A stretch of 37,641 nucleotides of DNA, taken from NCBI GenBank assembly GCA_020848545.1, contig JADLHZ010000023.1, positions 1 to 37,641 on the forward strand. The letters are read 5' to 3'. Shown piece by piece: positions 15,227-23,779 of this stretch (position 1 is its first letter; every line of letters starts with the position of its first letter). The position numbers and the translations under genes were made by a program. This stretch comes from Deltaproteobacteria bacterium (GTDB taxonomy: Bacteria; Myxococcota; JADLHZ01). Under the pieces are notes generated by a model. The model did not search any database, was not told the DNA's origin, and saw nothing but the letters and a program-made list of their open reading frames with translations.

Positions 15227-16585
15227 TCATCCGAGCTTGATCGTTTGGCCGTGCTCGGGAACGACCGTGTCCCACGAGAAAGCGTCATTCAGGCGGCGGC
15301 GCATGGCGTCGGTGGGCGCGGGCTCGCCATGGGTGACGAAGACTCGTTTGGGAGAAATTTTGCTGCGCCGAAGAAGCGCCAAGAGCTCTACGTAATCGGC
15401 GTGCGCTGACAACCCCTCGATATACGCAATCTTTGCCTTGACCGGCACGTACTGCCCGAGGAGCTTGAGCTCGTCGCAGCCGTCGAGCAGCGTTCGGCCG
15501 CGTGTTCCCGCTGTCTGATAACCCACGAGCAGCACGGTGTGCTGCGCCTCCGGAAGAAAGCGGCGCAGGTGATGAAGGACGCGCCCCCCGGTTGCCATCC
15601 CGCTCGCCGAGATGACGATCTTCGGTGTGGGATCGAGATCGATGGCCCTCGACTCGTCCGAGGTGGCAGTGTTGCGTGGCAGAGCGCACAGGCGCACGCA
15701 TTCCTCGGGCGTGAGCTTGTGATCTTCGACATGACGCGCGAACACGCTCGTGGCCTGTATGGCCATCGGGCTGTCGAGATACACGGTAATGTTTGGAATC
15801 GCCTCGGTTCGTTTCAACTCCGCGAGTAAATGCAGGATGTGCTGCGCGCGGCCGACCGCGAACGCCGGAACGACCAACGTCCCTCCTTTGCCGACGGTTT
15901 CGCGAACCAATGCCGCGAGTTTGGCATCCACATCTTCGGGCGGATGACGGCGGTCGCCGTAGGTCGACTCGAGGACCAAGTAGTCACACGCGGGCAGCGG
16001 GTCCGGCGCTTTCATGATTGGATCCACCTCGCGCCCGACATCGCCCGAAAAGCAGATCGATGAGCCATCGGCTTCGAGCGCGACGTAAGACGAGCCGACA
16101 ATGTGTCCTGCCCGAGAAAAACGCACATTCACCCCTTCTGCCGGCGAGAAAGGGGTGTAAAATTCCCGCGGCTCGAGGTGCTGCAGGCAACTCTCGGCTT
16201 CTTCGCGGGTGTAGAGAGGCAACGCGGGGTGGTGGCGCGCGTAACCGTGCTTGTTCGCAAACCGCGCTTCCTCTTCTTGGAGGTAGCCCGAATCAGGGAG
16301 CAGGATGCGCAAGAGGTCTGCCGTGCCTCTCGTGCACCAGATGCGCCCCGAGAAGCCGTTCTTCACCAGCCTCGGAAGATAGCCCGAGTGGTCGATATGG
16401 GCGTGCGTGAGCACGACTGCATCGAGCGCAGCCGGGTCAAACGGCGGACTCGACCAATTGCGCTCTCGCAAGCTCTTGATCCCCTGAAAGAGCCCGCAAT
16501 CGACGAGGATGTTGGCCCCCCGAGTGCGGACCAAGTAACGGGAGCCGGTGACGGTTCCCGCCGCGCCGGCAAAAGTGACGTGCAT
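15227..16585 (-). CDS. MBL-fold beta-CASP RNase-like protein
   Basis: A 452-aa metallo-beta-lactamase-fold protein with a beta-CASP domain and C-terminal RNA-specificity (RMMBL) segment, as in bacterial and archaeal CPSF-73-like ribonucleases. Zinc ligands appear in H-A-H-I-D-H (61-66), a later G-H-I-V-G-S histidine, F-S-G-D-V-G (Asp) and the final T-H-G-E-P histidine. The beta-CASP signatures E-S-T-Y-G-D-R and S-A-S-G-M-A-T-G-G are complete. It should cleave RNA. It sits between a CPA2 antiporter (41 bp upstream) and a Ca/Na exchanger, beside a tandem universal stress protein, which suggests RNA turnover under stress. Confidence 0.92.
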   Translation of the reverse strand: MHVTFAGAAGTVTGSRYLVRTRGANILVDCGLFQGIKSLRERNWSSPPFDPAALDAVVLTHAHIDHSGYLPRLVKNGFSGRIWCTRGTADLLRILLPDSGYLQEEEARFANKHGYARHHPALPLYTREEAESCLQHLEPREFYTPFSPAEGVNVRFSRAGHIVGSSYVALEADGSSICFSGDVGREVDPIMKAPDPLPACDYLVLESTYGDRRHPPEDVDAKLAALVRETVGKGGTLVVPAFAVGRAQHILHLLAELKRTEAIPNITVYLDSPMAIQATSVFARHVEDHKLTPEECVRLCALPRNTATSDESRAIDLDPTPKIVISASGMATGGRVLHHLRRFLPEAQHTVLLVGYQTAGTRGRTLLDGCDELKLLGQYVPVKAKIAYIEGLSAHADYVELLALLRRSKISPKRVFVTHGEPAPTDAMRRRLNDAFSWDTVVPEHGQTIKLG

Positions 16586-16625
16586 GGCCCGTTGCTATCA
16601 TGCTCGAACAGCCGCCCGCCATGCG

Positions 16626-18719
16626 TCACTCCTTGCTGACTGGTTCAGCATCGTCGATGCTCGCGGTCCCCTCGATGAGCTGTCGAGCGGCGTCTACCGC
16701 CTCGGTGGTACCAGCAAGGGCGAGCACGTCTCCCGCGAGTATCCGCTCCTGTGCGGTCGGGATGATGCCGCGTCCTGCGCGAGAGATGGCGAGGACGGTC
16801 GCACCCGTTCGACCCCGCAGGTTCAGCTCGGAGAGGGATTTACCGGTTGCCGGACTTCGTTCTGGCGCGATGACCGGAACAGGCGCGCCAAGTCCAGGAA
16901 GAAACTCGATGGCGCGGCTCAGTGCGTGGTGGCCATCGGCAACCTCGGCCTTCTTTCCTCCCTGTTTGCGTAGCACCTCGATGATGGTTTCCGCTCCTGC
17001 GCGAACATGTCCGTGCAGGTTCGCAGCGCCGCGCCAGAAAGCGACGGCCAAGATACCAAGGACGAGCGCGAGGACCACAGCGCCCATGGCACTGCCGACG
17101 AACGGCTGAGTGAGCGCGAGCAGAGGGACGCCAACGACCAACGCGACCGCGATTTGTAGCGCCAGTACCAGGGCACGCCGGGGCGCGGCGCCGAGGTCCA
17201 CTTTCCCCTCCGGAGAGAGCGGCAACGCCGCTTCTGCGAGCGTTACCCCAAGGCGCCGAGTGACGCGGATGATGCCAAAAAAGAAGGGCAGCCCTACTGC
17301 AATCGCCCCGGCAACAACGAGAATCTTCACGATCATGCCGTTGATCCCGAGCTTGCCCTCGACGTAGCCGACGATTGCGTCCATCGTCGTCGCGACGAAG
17401 ATCACGTGCCCGCTGACCAAAGCGACGTCGAAGAGGAGGCGGCGAATGAGCGAGCGAATCCCCGCGGCTCTGTCGCTCTTCGGATGCGAAGTGCGCATCG
17501 TCTCGAGCCAGGCACCGTACAGAGTCGCGAAGGTTTGCAGGCTCTTTGGAAGCTTGCGGTCGATGTAGCGCGCGAACGGATCCGAGGCGCGCACGAGCCA
17601 CGGTGTCGTCAACGTGGTGATTGCGGATGCCGCCGCGGCGACCGGATAAAGAAAATCGCCGGTCGCCTTGAGGGTCATGCCGAGAGAGGCGACGATGAAC
17701 GCGAACTCGCCGATTTGCGACAGGCTCATCGCCGCTCTCACCGACGTTCGAACGCCGCTGCCAGTGAGAAACGAGCCGATAGACACGCCCACGAACTTGC
17801 CGAACAAGACCACGAGCGTGATGACGATGATGGCGAGATAGTGTTCTTTGATCAGCGCTGGGTCGAGCATCAACCCGACTGAGACAAAGAAGACCGCGGC
17901 GAAGACGTCACGGACGGGTTGAACGAGCCGCTCGATCTCTTCTCCCTCGCCAGAGGCCTCGATGAGCGACCCTGCGACGAAGGCACCAAGCGCCACGGAA
18001 TAGCCGAACGCATGCGCGAGCAACGCGACGCCAAAGCAAAGCGCAATGCTCGCGATGACGGTCGTCTCCGCACGGCCAAGTCGTACGACTGATCTTATGA
18101 AGCGGGGCACCAGCAGGAGCCCGAGGCCCACCAAAGTGATCAGAAAGACGCCGAGCTTTCCGATGGTGATAGCGAGAGCTTGCCCACTCAATCCCGCTCC
18201 AGTCGCGATCGCCGTGAGCAGCGCCATGAGGGAGATCGCGATGAGATCTTCTACAATGAGGATGCCGACGACCAGATCACGCAGCGTCCCCGTGATCTTT
18301 TGCTCATCGAAGACCTTCGCGATGATCGTCGTGCTCGAGCTGGCGATCGCTGCGCCCGTGAAGAGGCCATCCATCGTACTCCAGCCGAGGAGCCGCGCGC
18401 TCAGGTACCCTAGGTAGAACAACAAGCTGCATTGCAGGAGTGACGTCAGGCCCGCTGTTGGAGCCAGTCGAATGAGCTTCGAGATACTGAACTCGAGCCC
18501 GAGGGCAAACATCAGCAGGATGACGCCGAGCTCCGAAAGCGTATGAACGATGTTCGGATCGGCGACGAGCGGAACGGGAAAATGCGGTCCGATGACGACA
18601 CCGGCGATGATGTACCCAAGCACGACCGGCTGGCGCAGGCGCTGAAAGACGATGGTCGTGACGGCTGCGACGCCGAGCACTACGGTGAGCGATTCGAGGA
18701 AATCGTATGCGCTGGGCAT
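16626..18719 (-). CDS. CPA2 cation:proton antiporter with RCK_C (TrkA-C) domain
   Basis: A 697-aa KefB/RosB-type antiporter. The N-terminal ~390 residues carry about twelve transmembrane helices with the Na_H_Exchanger pattern: L-R-Q-P-V-V-L-G-Y-I-I-A-G in the first pore helix, then L-G-V-I-L-L-M-F-A-L-G-L-E-F-S, and the I-A-S-S-S-T-T-I-I-A-K and I-V-E-D-L-I-A-I-S core motifs. Two further hydrophobic pairs (about 440-560) form an extra C-terminal membrane part. A final TrkA-C (RCK_C) domain follows (about 610-690). There is no TrkA-N Rossmann domain, so gating is not NAD/glutathione-type. It is 24 bp after the USP gene in the same run. Confidence 0.92.
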   Translation of the reverse strand: MPSAYDFLESLTVVLGVAAVTTIVFQRLRQPVVLGYIIAGVVIGPHFPVPLVADPNIVHTLSELGVILLMFALGLEFSISKLIRLAPTAGLTSLLQCSLLFYLGYLSARLLGWSTMDGLFTGAAIASSSTTIIAKVFDEQKITGTLRDLVVGILIVEDLIAISLMALLTAIATGAGLSGQALAITIGKLGVFLITLVGLGLLLVPRFIRSVVRLGRAETTVIASIALCFGVALLAHAFGYSVALGAFVAGSLIEASGEGEEIERLVQPVRDVFAAVFFVSVGLMLDPALIKEHYLAIIVITLVVLFGKFVGVSIGSFLTGSGVRTSVRAAMSLSQIGEFAFIVASLGMTLKATGDFLYPVAAAASAITTLTTPWLVRASDPFARYIDRKLPKSLQTFATLYGAWLETMRTSHPKSDRAAGIRSLIRRLLFDVALVSGHVIFVATTMDAIVGYVEGKLGINGMIVKILVVAGAIAVGLPFFFGIIRVTRRLGVTLAEAALPLSPEGKVDLGAAPRRALVLALQIAVALVVGVPLLALTQPFVGSAMGAVVLALVLGILAVAFWRGAANLHGHVRAGAETIIEVLRKQGGKKAEVADGHHALSRAIEFLPGLGAPVPVIAPERSPATGKSLSELNLRGRTGATVLAISRAGRGIIPTAQERILAGDVLALAGTTEAVDAARQLIEGTASIDDAEPVSKE

Positions 18720-18743
18720 CTGGCGGCTTGCCTCTTCCAGCTT

Positions 18744-19664
18744 CTACAGCGGCTTGACGCGCAGCCGAGACGGCCGGACGACGAGCACATCGCAAGGGGC
18801 TTCTCTCAAGACGTCCGCCGCGACGCTGCCCAAGAAGGCATAGCTGACACCCGAACGCGCGTGCGTACCAAGCGCGATGAGGTCGCTGTCTTTATGTTCG
18901 ATGGCCTTGATGAGCACCGTCCGAGGCGGCCCGAGCTTCAGCGTCAACGTGTGAGGGATCTTCGCGAGCTGGAGGCGGCGACGCACGGGGCCGAGTGCTT
19001 CGAGCGCCGCCAGCTTACAATCATGACGAAGCCGCGCCCGTTCTTCGTCGTTCAGCCCCATGATCGATGACTCGAGCAGCGGCTCGAAGGCGTGCACGAG
19101 ATGGCGAACAACGGTGGGGGATACCGCCCGGCCCATGAAGTCCATGGCCACCATAGACGTTTCGTCGGTATCGATTGCCACGATGGGACGGCGGTATTCA
19201 CTTCTCGGCGGTCGATTGACGAGCAGGACCGGGGTTGTGCAGTGGCGCGCGATCTTCTCGGCGGTTGAGCCTAGGAATAAATCTCGTAGTGGCCTTTTAC
19301 CATGACGCCCGATCACCAAGAGATCGGGCTTCGCCTCGGTCGCGAGAGCGGCGATGACCCTCGCAGGGTCTCCGCGCAGAAGTTTGGTCGCGACTTTTGC
19401 CTCTCGTCTTTGCTCTTTGGCGACGCCTGCCAGTGCATCGAGCTCGCTCTGCGCCGAGCGCACAGCGCGCGTGTCATATGCGCGGGGTAACTCCGGCAGC
19501 ACGTGAACGATATCGATCCGAGCGGTTTCAGCCAACGGCAACTTGGTCGCTCTCACGAGCGCCTGCTCCGCGCGCGCCGAGAAGTCAGTTGCCACCACGA
19601 TGTGGTGGAGCGGTTCCCGCTCGAGTGTCAACGAACTATTCGACCGGCTTGGTCGCTCGGACAT
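18744..19664 (-). CDS. Tandem universal stress protein
   Basis: A 306-aa protein with two UspA domains. The first (about 15-155) ends in G-R-H-G-K-R-P-L-R-D-L-F-L-G-S-T-A-E, which is the ATP-binding G-2x-G-9x-G-S/T pattern with Arg-Pro in place of the second glycine region. The second (about 160-300) has the closer match, G-T-H-A-R-S-G-V-S-Y-A-F-L-G-S-V-A. Tandem USPs bind ATP/ADP and adjust stress survival. It is the first gene of the minus-strand run USP-antiporter-RNase-exchanger, with a strong GGAGGA ribosome site, and is divergent from the second CPA2 antiporter. Confidence 0.92.
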   Translation of the reverse strand: MSERPSRSNSSLTLEREPLHHIVVATDFSARAEQALVRATKLPLAETARIDIVHVLPELPRAYDTRAVRSAQSELDALAGVAKEQRREAKVATKLLRGDPARVIAALATEAKPDLLVIGRHGKRPLRDLFLGSTAEKIARHCTTPVLLVNRPPRSEYRRPIVAIDTDETSMVAMDFMGRAVSPTVVRHLVHAFEPLLESSIMGLNDEERARLRHDCKLAALEALGPVRRRLQLAKIPHTLTLKLGPPRTVLIKAIEHKDSDLIALGTHARSGVSYAFLGSVAADVLREAPCDVLVVRPSRLRVKPL

Positions 19665-19756
19665 CGCTTCCTCCTCTGACGCGTCTTGATTGCATTCGAG
19701 ACGATCTAGAGGCTGTTGTTGAACTGCTCGTTGGCAATGTCAACCGATGCCCGAAA

Positions 19757-19786
19757 CGACCGCGGAACGTGACTCGGCTGCGGTCG
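19757..19786. promoter_or_regulatory. Inverted repeat in the USP/antiporter divergent spacer
   Basis: CGACCGC (19757-19763) and GCGGTCG (19780-19786) form 7-bp arms with a 16-nt spacer, 21 bp before the start codon at 19808. This may be a leader hairpin or a binding site. Weak evidence: symmetry and position only. Confidence 0.3.
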
Positions 19787-19807
19787 CTGCGGTAACAAAA
19801 CTGCCAC

Positions 19808-21616
19808 ATGTGTCGCTCATGGTCCTTCTTGCCTGTCGCCATCGGCGCGATGCTGCTACCTCGCGTCGCAGAAGCCGCGGACGGCTCCGACTCACACTCG
19901 GTCATAGCGAGCATCGCGCTCTGTATGGTTGCCGCCAGCGCGTTCGGTGTGCTCATGCGCGCACTGCGGCAACCGCTGATTCTTGGCTACCTCCTAGCCG
20001 GCATCGCGATCGGGCCGATTGGTCTGGGGCTCATTAACAACGACGCCGATATTAGGACAGTCGCTGAAATCGGCCTCATCCTGCTGCTCTTCATGATCGG
20101 TTTGGAGATCGACCTCCGCAAGATGCTCTCTGCGGGGCGGTTCGTGACAATCACCGGGATGTTACAGTTTCCGCTTTGCGCGGCGGCAGTCTTCGGCGTG
20201 CTGGTGTTACTCGAGCAGAGCGGCATGTCTGTTGGCTCGAGCTATACGAAGCTGTACTTCGCGATTGCGGCAAGCCTCAGCAGCACGATGATCGTCGTGA
20301 AGCTGCTCTACGACAAGTTCGAGCTCGATACGCTCCCGGGACGGATCACCGTCGGGGTGTTGGTCTTTCAGGACATCTGGGCGATCATTTTGCTCGCCGT
20401 CCAGCCAAACATGGCGAATCCCCAAGTGGGACCGCTGCTCGCGACCTTCGCCGCTGGCGGCCTTCTCGTCGCAGCGGCTCTGTTGGCTAGCCGCTACGTC
20501 TTGCCCCGTATCTTCCACTCTGTGGCGAAAGTCCCAGAGCTGATGCTCGTCCTTTCGCTCGGCTGGTGTTTCCTCGTTTGCCTCGTCGCTGCCCATCCGA
20601 AGGTGGGCTTGTCGATGGAGATGGGTGCGCTCATCGCTGGGATTTCGCTTGCGACCTTCCCCTACAACCTCGACGTCATCGGCAAGGTCGTCAGCATCCG
20701 CGACTTCTTCATCACGCTGTTCTTCGTTGGCCTCGCGATGCAGATTCCGGTTCCCGAGCTCTCTGTCGTCGTCTTGGCCGCGATTCTCGCCGTGGTCGCG
20801 GTGATCGCACGCTTCGCGGGGATCTTTACGATCCTCTACGCGCTGCGTGCCGGCCATCGCGCGTCCTTGCTCGCGACCCTGAATCTCTCCCAGGTGAGCG
20901 AGTTTTCGTTGGTGATCGCGGCATTGGGTGTGACTCTCGGGCACATCGACCCCGGCGCATTGACCACGCTGATTTGGGTATTCTCAGTGTTGGCGGTCGC
21001 CTCCACCTACCTCATTGGTTACAGCCACGGCCTGCAGTCCAAAATCAGCGGCCTGCTGCGGCGTGTGGGCCTCAAGGATCTCGGTGGCGCGCAAGAGTAC
21101 ACTGACAAGAAGCGAGAGCGTCCAATCGTTCTCCTTGGCTTCTTTCGCCTCGCAAGCGCGTTCATAGATGAAGCAAGCCGAAGGCACCAACACTTGCTCG
21201 AACAGATCACCGTGGTCGATTTCAATCCCATCGTGAAGCAGAAGCTCGATGCGCTCGGCGTGCACTGCGTCTATGGCGACATCAGCCACCCAGATACCCT
21301 TCATCACGCTGGCATCCACGACGCGCGCGTTGTGCTGTCGACCGTGCCGGATGCGTTCCTCAAGGGAACGAACAACGCGAAGGTGCTGAGTGTCATTCGC
21401 GCATTGTGCCCGCACGCGAAGATCGTTGTGACGGCCGAGCAGCCGAGCCGAGCCAAAGAGCTCTACGCTGCGGGCGCTGACTACGTACTTCAACCCTCGG
21501 CGGTCGCCGGCGCTGCCATGGTGCCGGTCGTCGAGCAAGCGTTGCACGAAGCGCTACAAAACATGCGAGAAGAGGCGCTGAGCGAGCTCGAACAACGACG
21601 CGAGGTCCTCGCCTAA
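19808..21616 (+). CDS. CPA2 cation:proton antiporter with TrkA-N-like domain
   Basis: A 602-aa Kef-type antiporter. About 25 N-terminal residues look like an export signal (hydrophobic run, then E-A-A-D). Twelve membrane helices follow with the CPA2 pattern: L-R-Q-P-L-I-L-G-Y-L-L-A-G, I-G-L-I-L-L-L-F-M-I-G-L-E, S-L-S-S-T-M-I-V-V-K and V-F-Q-D-I-W-A-I. From about 440 on there is a TrkA-N Rossmann domain with conserved strands V-V-D-F-N-P and V-Y-G-D-I-S-H-P-D-T-L. The nucleotide loop reads G-F-F-R-L-A-S instead of G-x-G-x-x-G, so NAD(H) binding may be altered or lost. A C-terminal coiled helix follows. It differs clearly from the paralogue at 16626, which has TrkA-C instead. Expected role: K+/H+ or Na+/H+ exchange. 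Confidence 0.92.
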   Translation: MCRSWSFLPVAIGAMLLPRVAEAADGSDSHSVIASIALCMVAASAFGVLMRALRQPLILGYLLAGIAIGPIGLGLINNDADIRTVAEIGLILLLFMIGLEIDLRKMLSAGRFVTITGMLQFPLCAAAVFGVLVLLEQSGMSVGSSYTKLYFAIAASLSSTMIVVKLLYDKFELDTLPGRITVGVLVFQDIWAIILLAVQPNMANPQVGPLLATFAAGGLLVAAALLASRYVLPRIFHSVAKVPELMLVLSLGWCFLVCLVAAHPKVGLSMEMGALIAGISLATFPYNLDVIGKVVSIRDFFITLFFVGLAMQIPVPELSVVVLAAILAVVAVIARFAGIFTILYALRAGHRASLLATLNLSQVSEFSLVIAALGVTLGHIDPGALTTLIWVFSVLAVASTYLIGYSHGLQSKISGLLRRVGLKDLGGAQEYTDKKRERPIVLLGFFRLASAFIDEASRRHQHLLEQITVVDFNPIVKQKLDALGVHCVYGDISHPDTLHHAGIHDARVVLSTVPDAFLKGTNNAKVLSVIRALCPHAKIVVTAEQPSRAKELYAAGADYVLQPSAVAGAAMVPVVEQALHEALQNMREEALSELEQRREVLA

Positions 21617-21638
21617 ACGCCCGCTCCCGTCGTCCGCT

Positions 21639-22670
21639 TCAATGTATGCTGGCGTTCGATTTGCCGCCGTCGATCACGATCCAGAACCGTGATGGTCGCA
21701 CCGCGCTTGGATCCTGCAACGATGTGTTGAGGTCTTTCCGGGTGCGACTGCGGAGAAGAATAATCAGAGCGAGAAGCCCCAGAGGCAGAAGCCCCGGGAG
21801 GCCGTAAAGACCACCCCGGGCACCCGCGTCCACGCCAGTCATTATGAAGGGCAACCCGGCGAGCAGTGTCAGGCAGCTGTTGACGATGGTCGGTGGCAGC
21901 ACACTCTTGTAACGCAGACGAAGCCAGCCGAGCAGGACGCCAAGGAACACGGCCGTGACGGTGAACGACGCAACACCAGTCCAACTTGGGGGCAGCGTAG
22001 ACTGTCCGGCAACCAGGACGAGAGGTGCGTACCAAAGCCCCCAGACAGCCCCGTGTACCAGGAGCCCCTTGATTGGTCCCAGGTCCTCTCGCAAGCGGAC
22101 GAGGAAGTAACTTCGCCAGCCCATCTCTTCGACGAGGGCCTGCAACCAAACCAAAGTGAACGTCGCAAAGAACGCGAACAAGAAAAACACGATCGTCCGT
22201 ATTTGCTCGTCAATCGCTTCGGGTCGCTCAATCCGGATTGGCGAGGCCGTCGACACATCGAGATATCCCACCGCGACAAGAAGCTGTGCAGTGAGTGTCG
22301 CCGCTGCGTACAAGCAGAGAGACAACAGCGAAACGACAAGCAGCGTGCGCCCTGACACCGGAGCGACGCGCTCAGGCTTGCCGATGGACGGGTCCACCCA
22401 GCGTCGAACGAGCAGCAGAGCAACGAGGGGTTGCCAACCCATGGTGCCGAAATAGAGCAAGCTCGCGACGAGAAGCTCTGCTCCGTGCTTCGTTGGCTTG
22501 TCCCAGAGCCGAAGCAAGGCAAAGCTCAGCCACGAGAAGCTAAACGACACCGCCACGAAGACAACCAGTCCTAGTAACGATCGTGTTTTCGTCGGCTGAG
22601 CCACCCTGCACGGGTGCCATGACAAAGCTCGATTGGCAACACCGCCGCGGCGCGAACGCCAGTTGGTCAT
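21639..22670 (-). CDS. CPBP family intramembrane metalloprotease
   Basis: A 343-aa multi-spanning protein of the CPBP (CAAX protease and bacteriocin-processing) family. The two hallmark motifs are intact: E-E-M-G-W-R (E-E-x-x-W-R), and, one helix later, H-G-A-V-W-G-L-W (the F/H-x-x-x-H-like motif), with an N-S late in the fold. About eight hydrophobic segments are visible. The frame is open upstream; ATG 22670 is chosen because it overlaps the stop of the P-type ATPase remnant (ATGA), a sign of former translational coupling. GTG 22604 is an alternative start closer to the first helix. These proteases cleave prenylated proteins or peptides, or give self-immunity to bacteriocins; the target is unknown. 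Confidence 0.82.
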   Translation of the reverse strand: MTNWRSRRGGVANRALSWHPCRVAQPTKTRSLLGLVVFVAVSFSFSWLSFALLRLWDKPTKHGAELLVASLLYFGTMGWQPLVALLLVRRWVDPSIGKPERVAPVSGRTLLVVSLLSLCLYAAATLTAQLLVAVGYLDVSTASPIRIERPEAIDEQIRTIVFFLFAFFATFTLVWLQALVEEMGWRSYFLVRLREDLGPIKGLLVHGAVWGLWYAPLVLVAGQSTLPPSWTGVASFTVTAVFLGVLLGWLRLRYKSVLPPTIVNSCLTLLAGLPFIMTGVDAGARGGLYGLPGLLPLGLLALIILLRSRTRKDLNTSLQDPSAVRPSRFWIVIDGGKSNASIH

Positions 22671-23090
22671 GCGCGCCGTGAGCGGGCGGCGAGCAGCGAG
22701 GACAAAATTTTCTTCAGCTCGGAGAGCACGAGTACTGCGCCGCCGAGGCACGTCATAACGCTCCACCACCACGCGTCGATGGGTGCCGTATGGAAGAATC
22801 GGTTCATCACCAGCAAGTAGGTGAACAGTAGCTGCGTCGACAGCATCGCGGCGGCGGCCCACACCCAGACGTTAGAGAACAAGCCGGTTCGCCAGAGCGG
22901 AAGCCGCAAGCTTCTGCACGCAAAGAGGTAACCCACCTCCATCACCATGTTGATCGCGATAGTCCGGCCCTGCTCGTGCGGCAGGCCTTGCCACTCTGCC
23001 CACTCGAACAATCCGAAACGCAGCCGCGCCGATCAGGGCCGACACGATCACGGTTCGAACGACGAGTGCCCGGTCGATAGGTGAATTGGG
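22667..23090 (-). pseudogene. C-terminal remnant of a P-type cation ATPase
   Basis: Two frames joined at about 23012 by one extra base read as the last ~140 residues of a P-type ATPase membrane domain. The first has D-R-A-L-V-V-R-T-V-I-V-S-A-L; the second has L-F-E-W, E-Q-G-R-T-I-A-I-N, L-F-A-C-R-S-L, L-F-S-N-V-W-V-W and Q-L-L-F-T-Y, the family's final helices. The A-T-Pase domains (phosphorylation DKTGT, ATP site) are absent upstream, so this is a truncated and frameshifted fragment. It ends by overlapping the CPBP start codon. Confidence 0.8.
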
Positions 23091-23141
23091 GCGGCGCGGC
23101 GACCTTCGCACACGTAAGTTAAACGTGGCTTTAGTTTTGTG

Positions 23142-23170
23142 TTGCACAATGATAAGACATCGCTTAATGT
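23142..23170 (+). promoter_or_regulatory. Candidate promoter for the AbiE pair
   Basis: TTGCAC (23142-23147), a 17-bp spacer and TAATGT (23165-23170) fit a sigma-70 promoter of moderate quality. The predicted start of transcription coincides with the AbiEi ATG (23177), so the message may be leaderless; no Shine-Dalgarno precedes that ATG. Confidence 0.4.
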
Positions 23171-23176
23171 TTGTGC

Positions 23177-23779
23177 ATGGAGGTCGCTCGCCCGGACTGG
23201 AATCGGCTCTACGAAACGGCATCCAGCCAGCAGGGCCTGTTCACGACCAAGCAAGCCGAAGAGGCGGGCTACTCACCGCAACTTCTCAACCATCACATTC
23301 ATACCGGCCGGGTGACGCGCCTTCGCCGAGGCGTCTATCGTATTGTTCATTTTCCGGCCGGTGAGCATGAGGACCTGGTCGCCGCGTGGCTTTGGTCAGA
23401 ACAGGCGGGCATCGTCTCGCACCAAACGGCCCTCGCCCTCCATGACCTATCAGACCTGCTCCCAGGGAAAATCCATCTCACCTTGCCAAGCTCGTGGCGT
23501 GCTCGCCGCTTTCGCGTTCCCGCGGGCGTCGTCCTCCACTATGCGGACGTACCAGCAGATGATCGCAAGTGGTTCGGCGCCACGCCTATTACGGGCGTGC
23601 AACGAACACTGAACGACTGCGCGAAGGAAGCACTGTCGGCGGATCTTCTAAGACAAGCGGCCCAGCAGGCACTGCGGCGTGGACTCGTGACGCGCCGCGA
23701 GCTTGGCGACGTCGAAGACGTGCTCAAACCTTTCGGAGGAATCGCACCGCATGACGGTTCGGACCTACAAGTCACCTGA
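23177..23779 (+). CDS. abiEi: Type IV toxin-antitoxin antitoxin, AbiEi family
   Basis: A 200-aa AbiEi-type antitoxin. The N-terminal winged helix is clear: Q-Q-G-L-F-T-T-K-Q-A-E-E-A-G-Y-S and L-R-R-G-V-Y-R-I. The central region has H-Q-T-A-L-A-L-H-D-L-S and I-H-L-T-L-P-S-S-W, as in the family. In characterised AbiE systems, AbiEi represses its own promoter through inverted repeats and counters AbiEii without direct binding. ATG 23177 is used; a TTG two codons upstream is less likely. It overlaps AbiEii by 29 bp. The length is at the short end for the family. Phage-defence activity is known for AbiE in Lactococcus but is not shown here. Confidence 0.9.
   Translation: MEVARPDWNRLYETASSQQGLFTTKQAEEAGYSPQLLNHHIHTGRVTRLRRGVYRIVHFPAGEHEDLVAAWLWSEQAGIVSHQTALALHDLSDLLPGKIHLTLPSSWRARRFRVPAGVVLHYADVPADDRKWFGATPITGVQRTLNDCAKEALSADLLRQAAQQALRRGLVTRRELGDVEDVLKPFGGIAPHDGSDLQVT

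Noticed and set aside
22671-22862. Longer N-terminus for the CPBP protease (64 extra residues)
   Set aside because: That stretch is antisense-free but lies over the ATPase remnant in another frame; it is Arg-rich with no signal or helix, and the start at 22670 overlaps the upstream stop.
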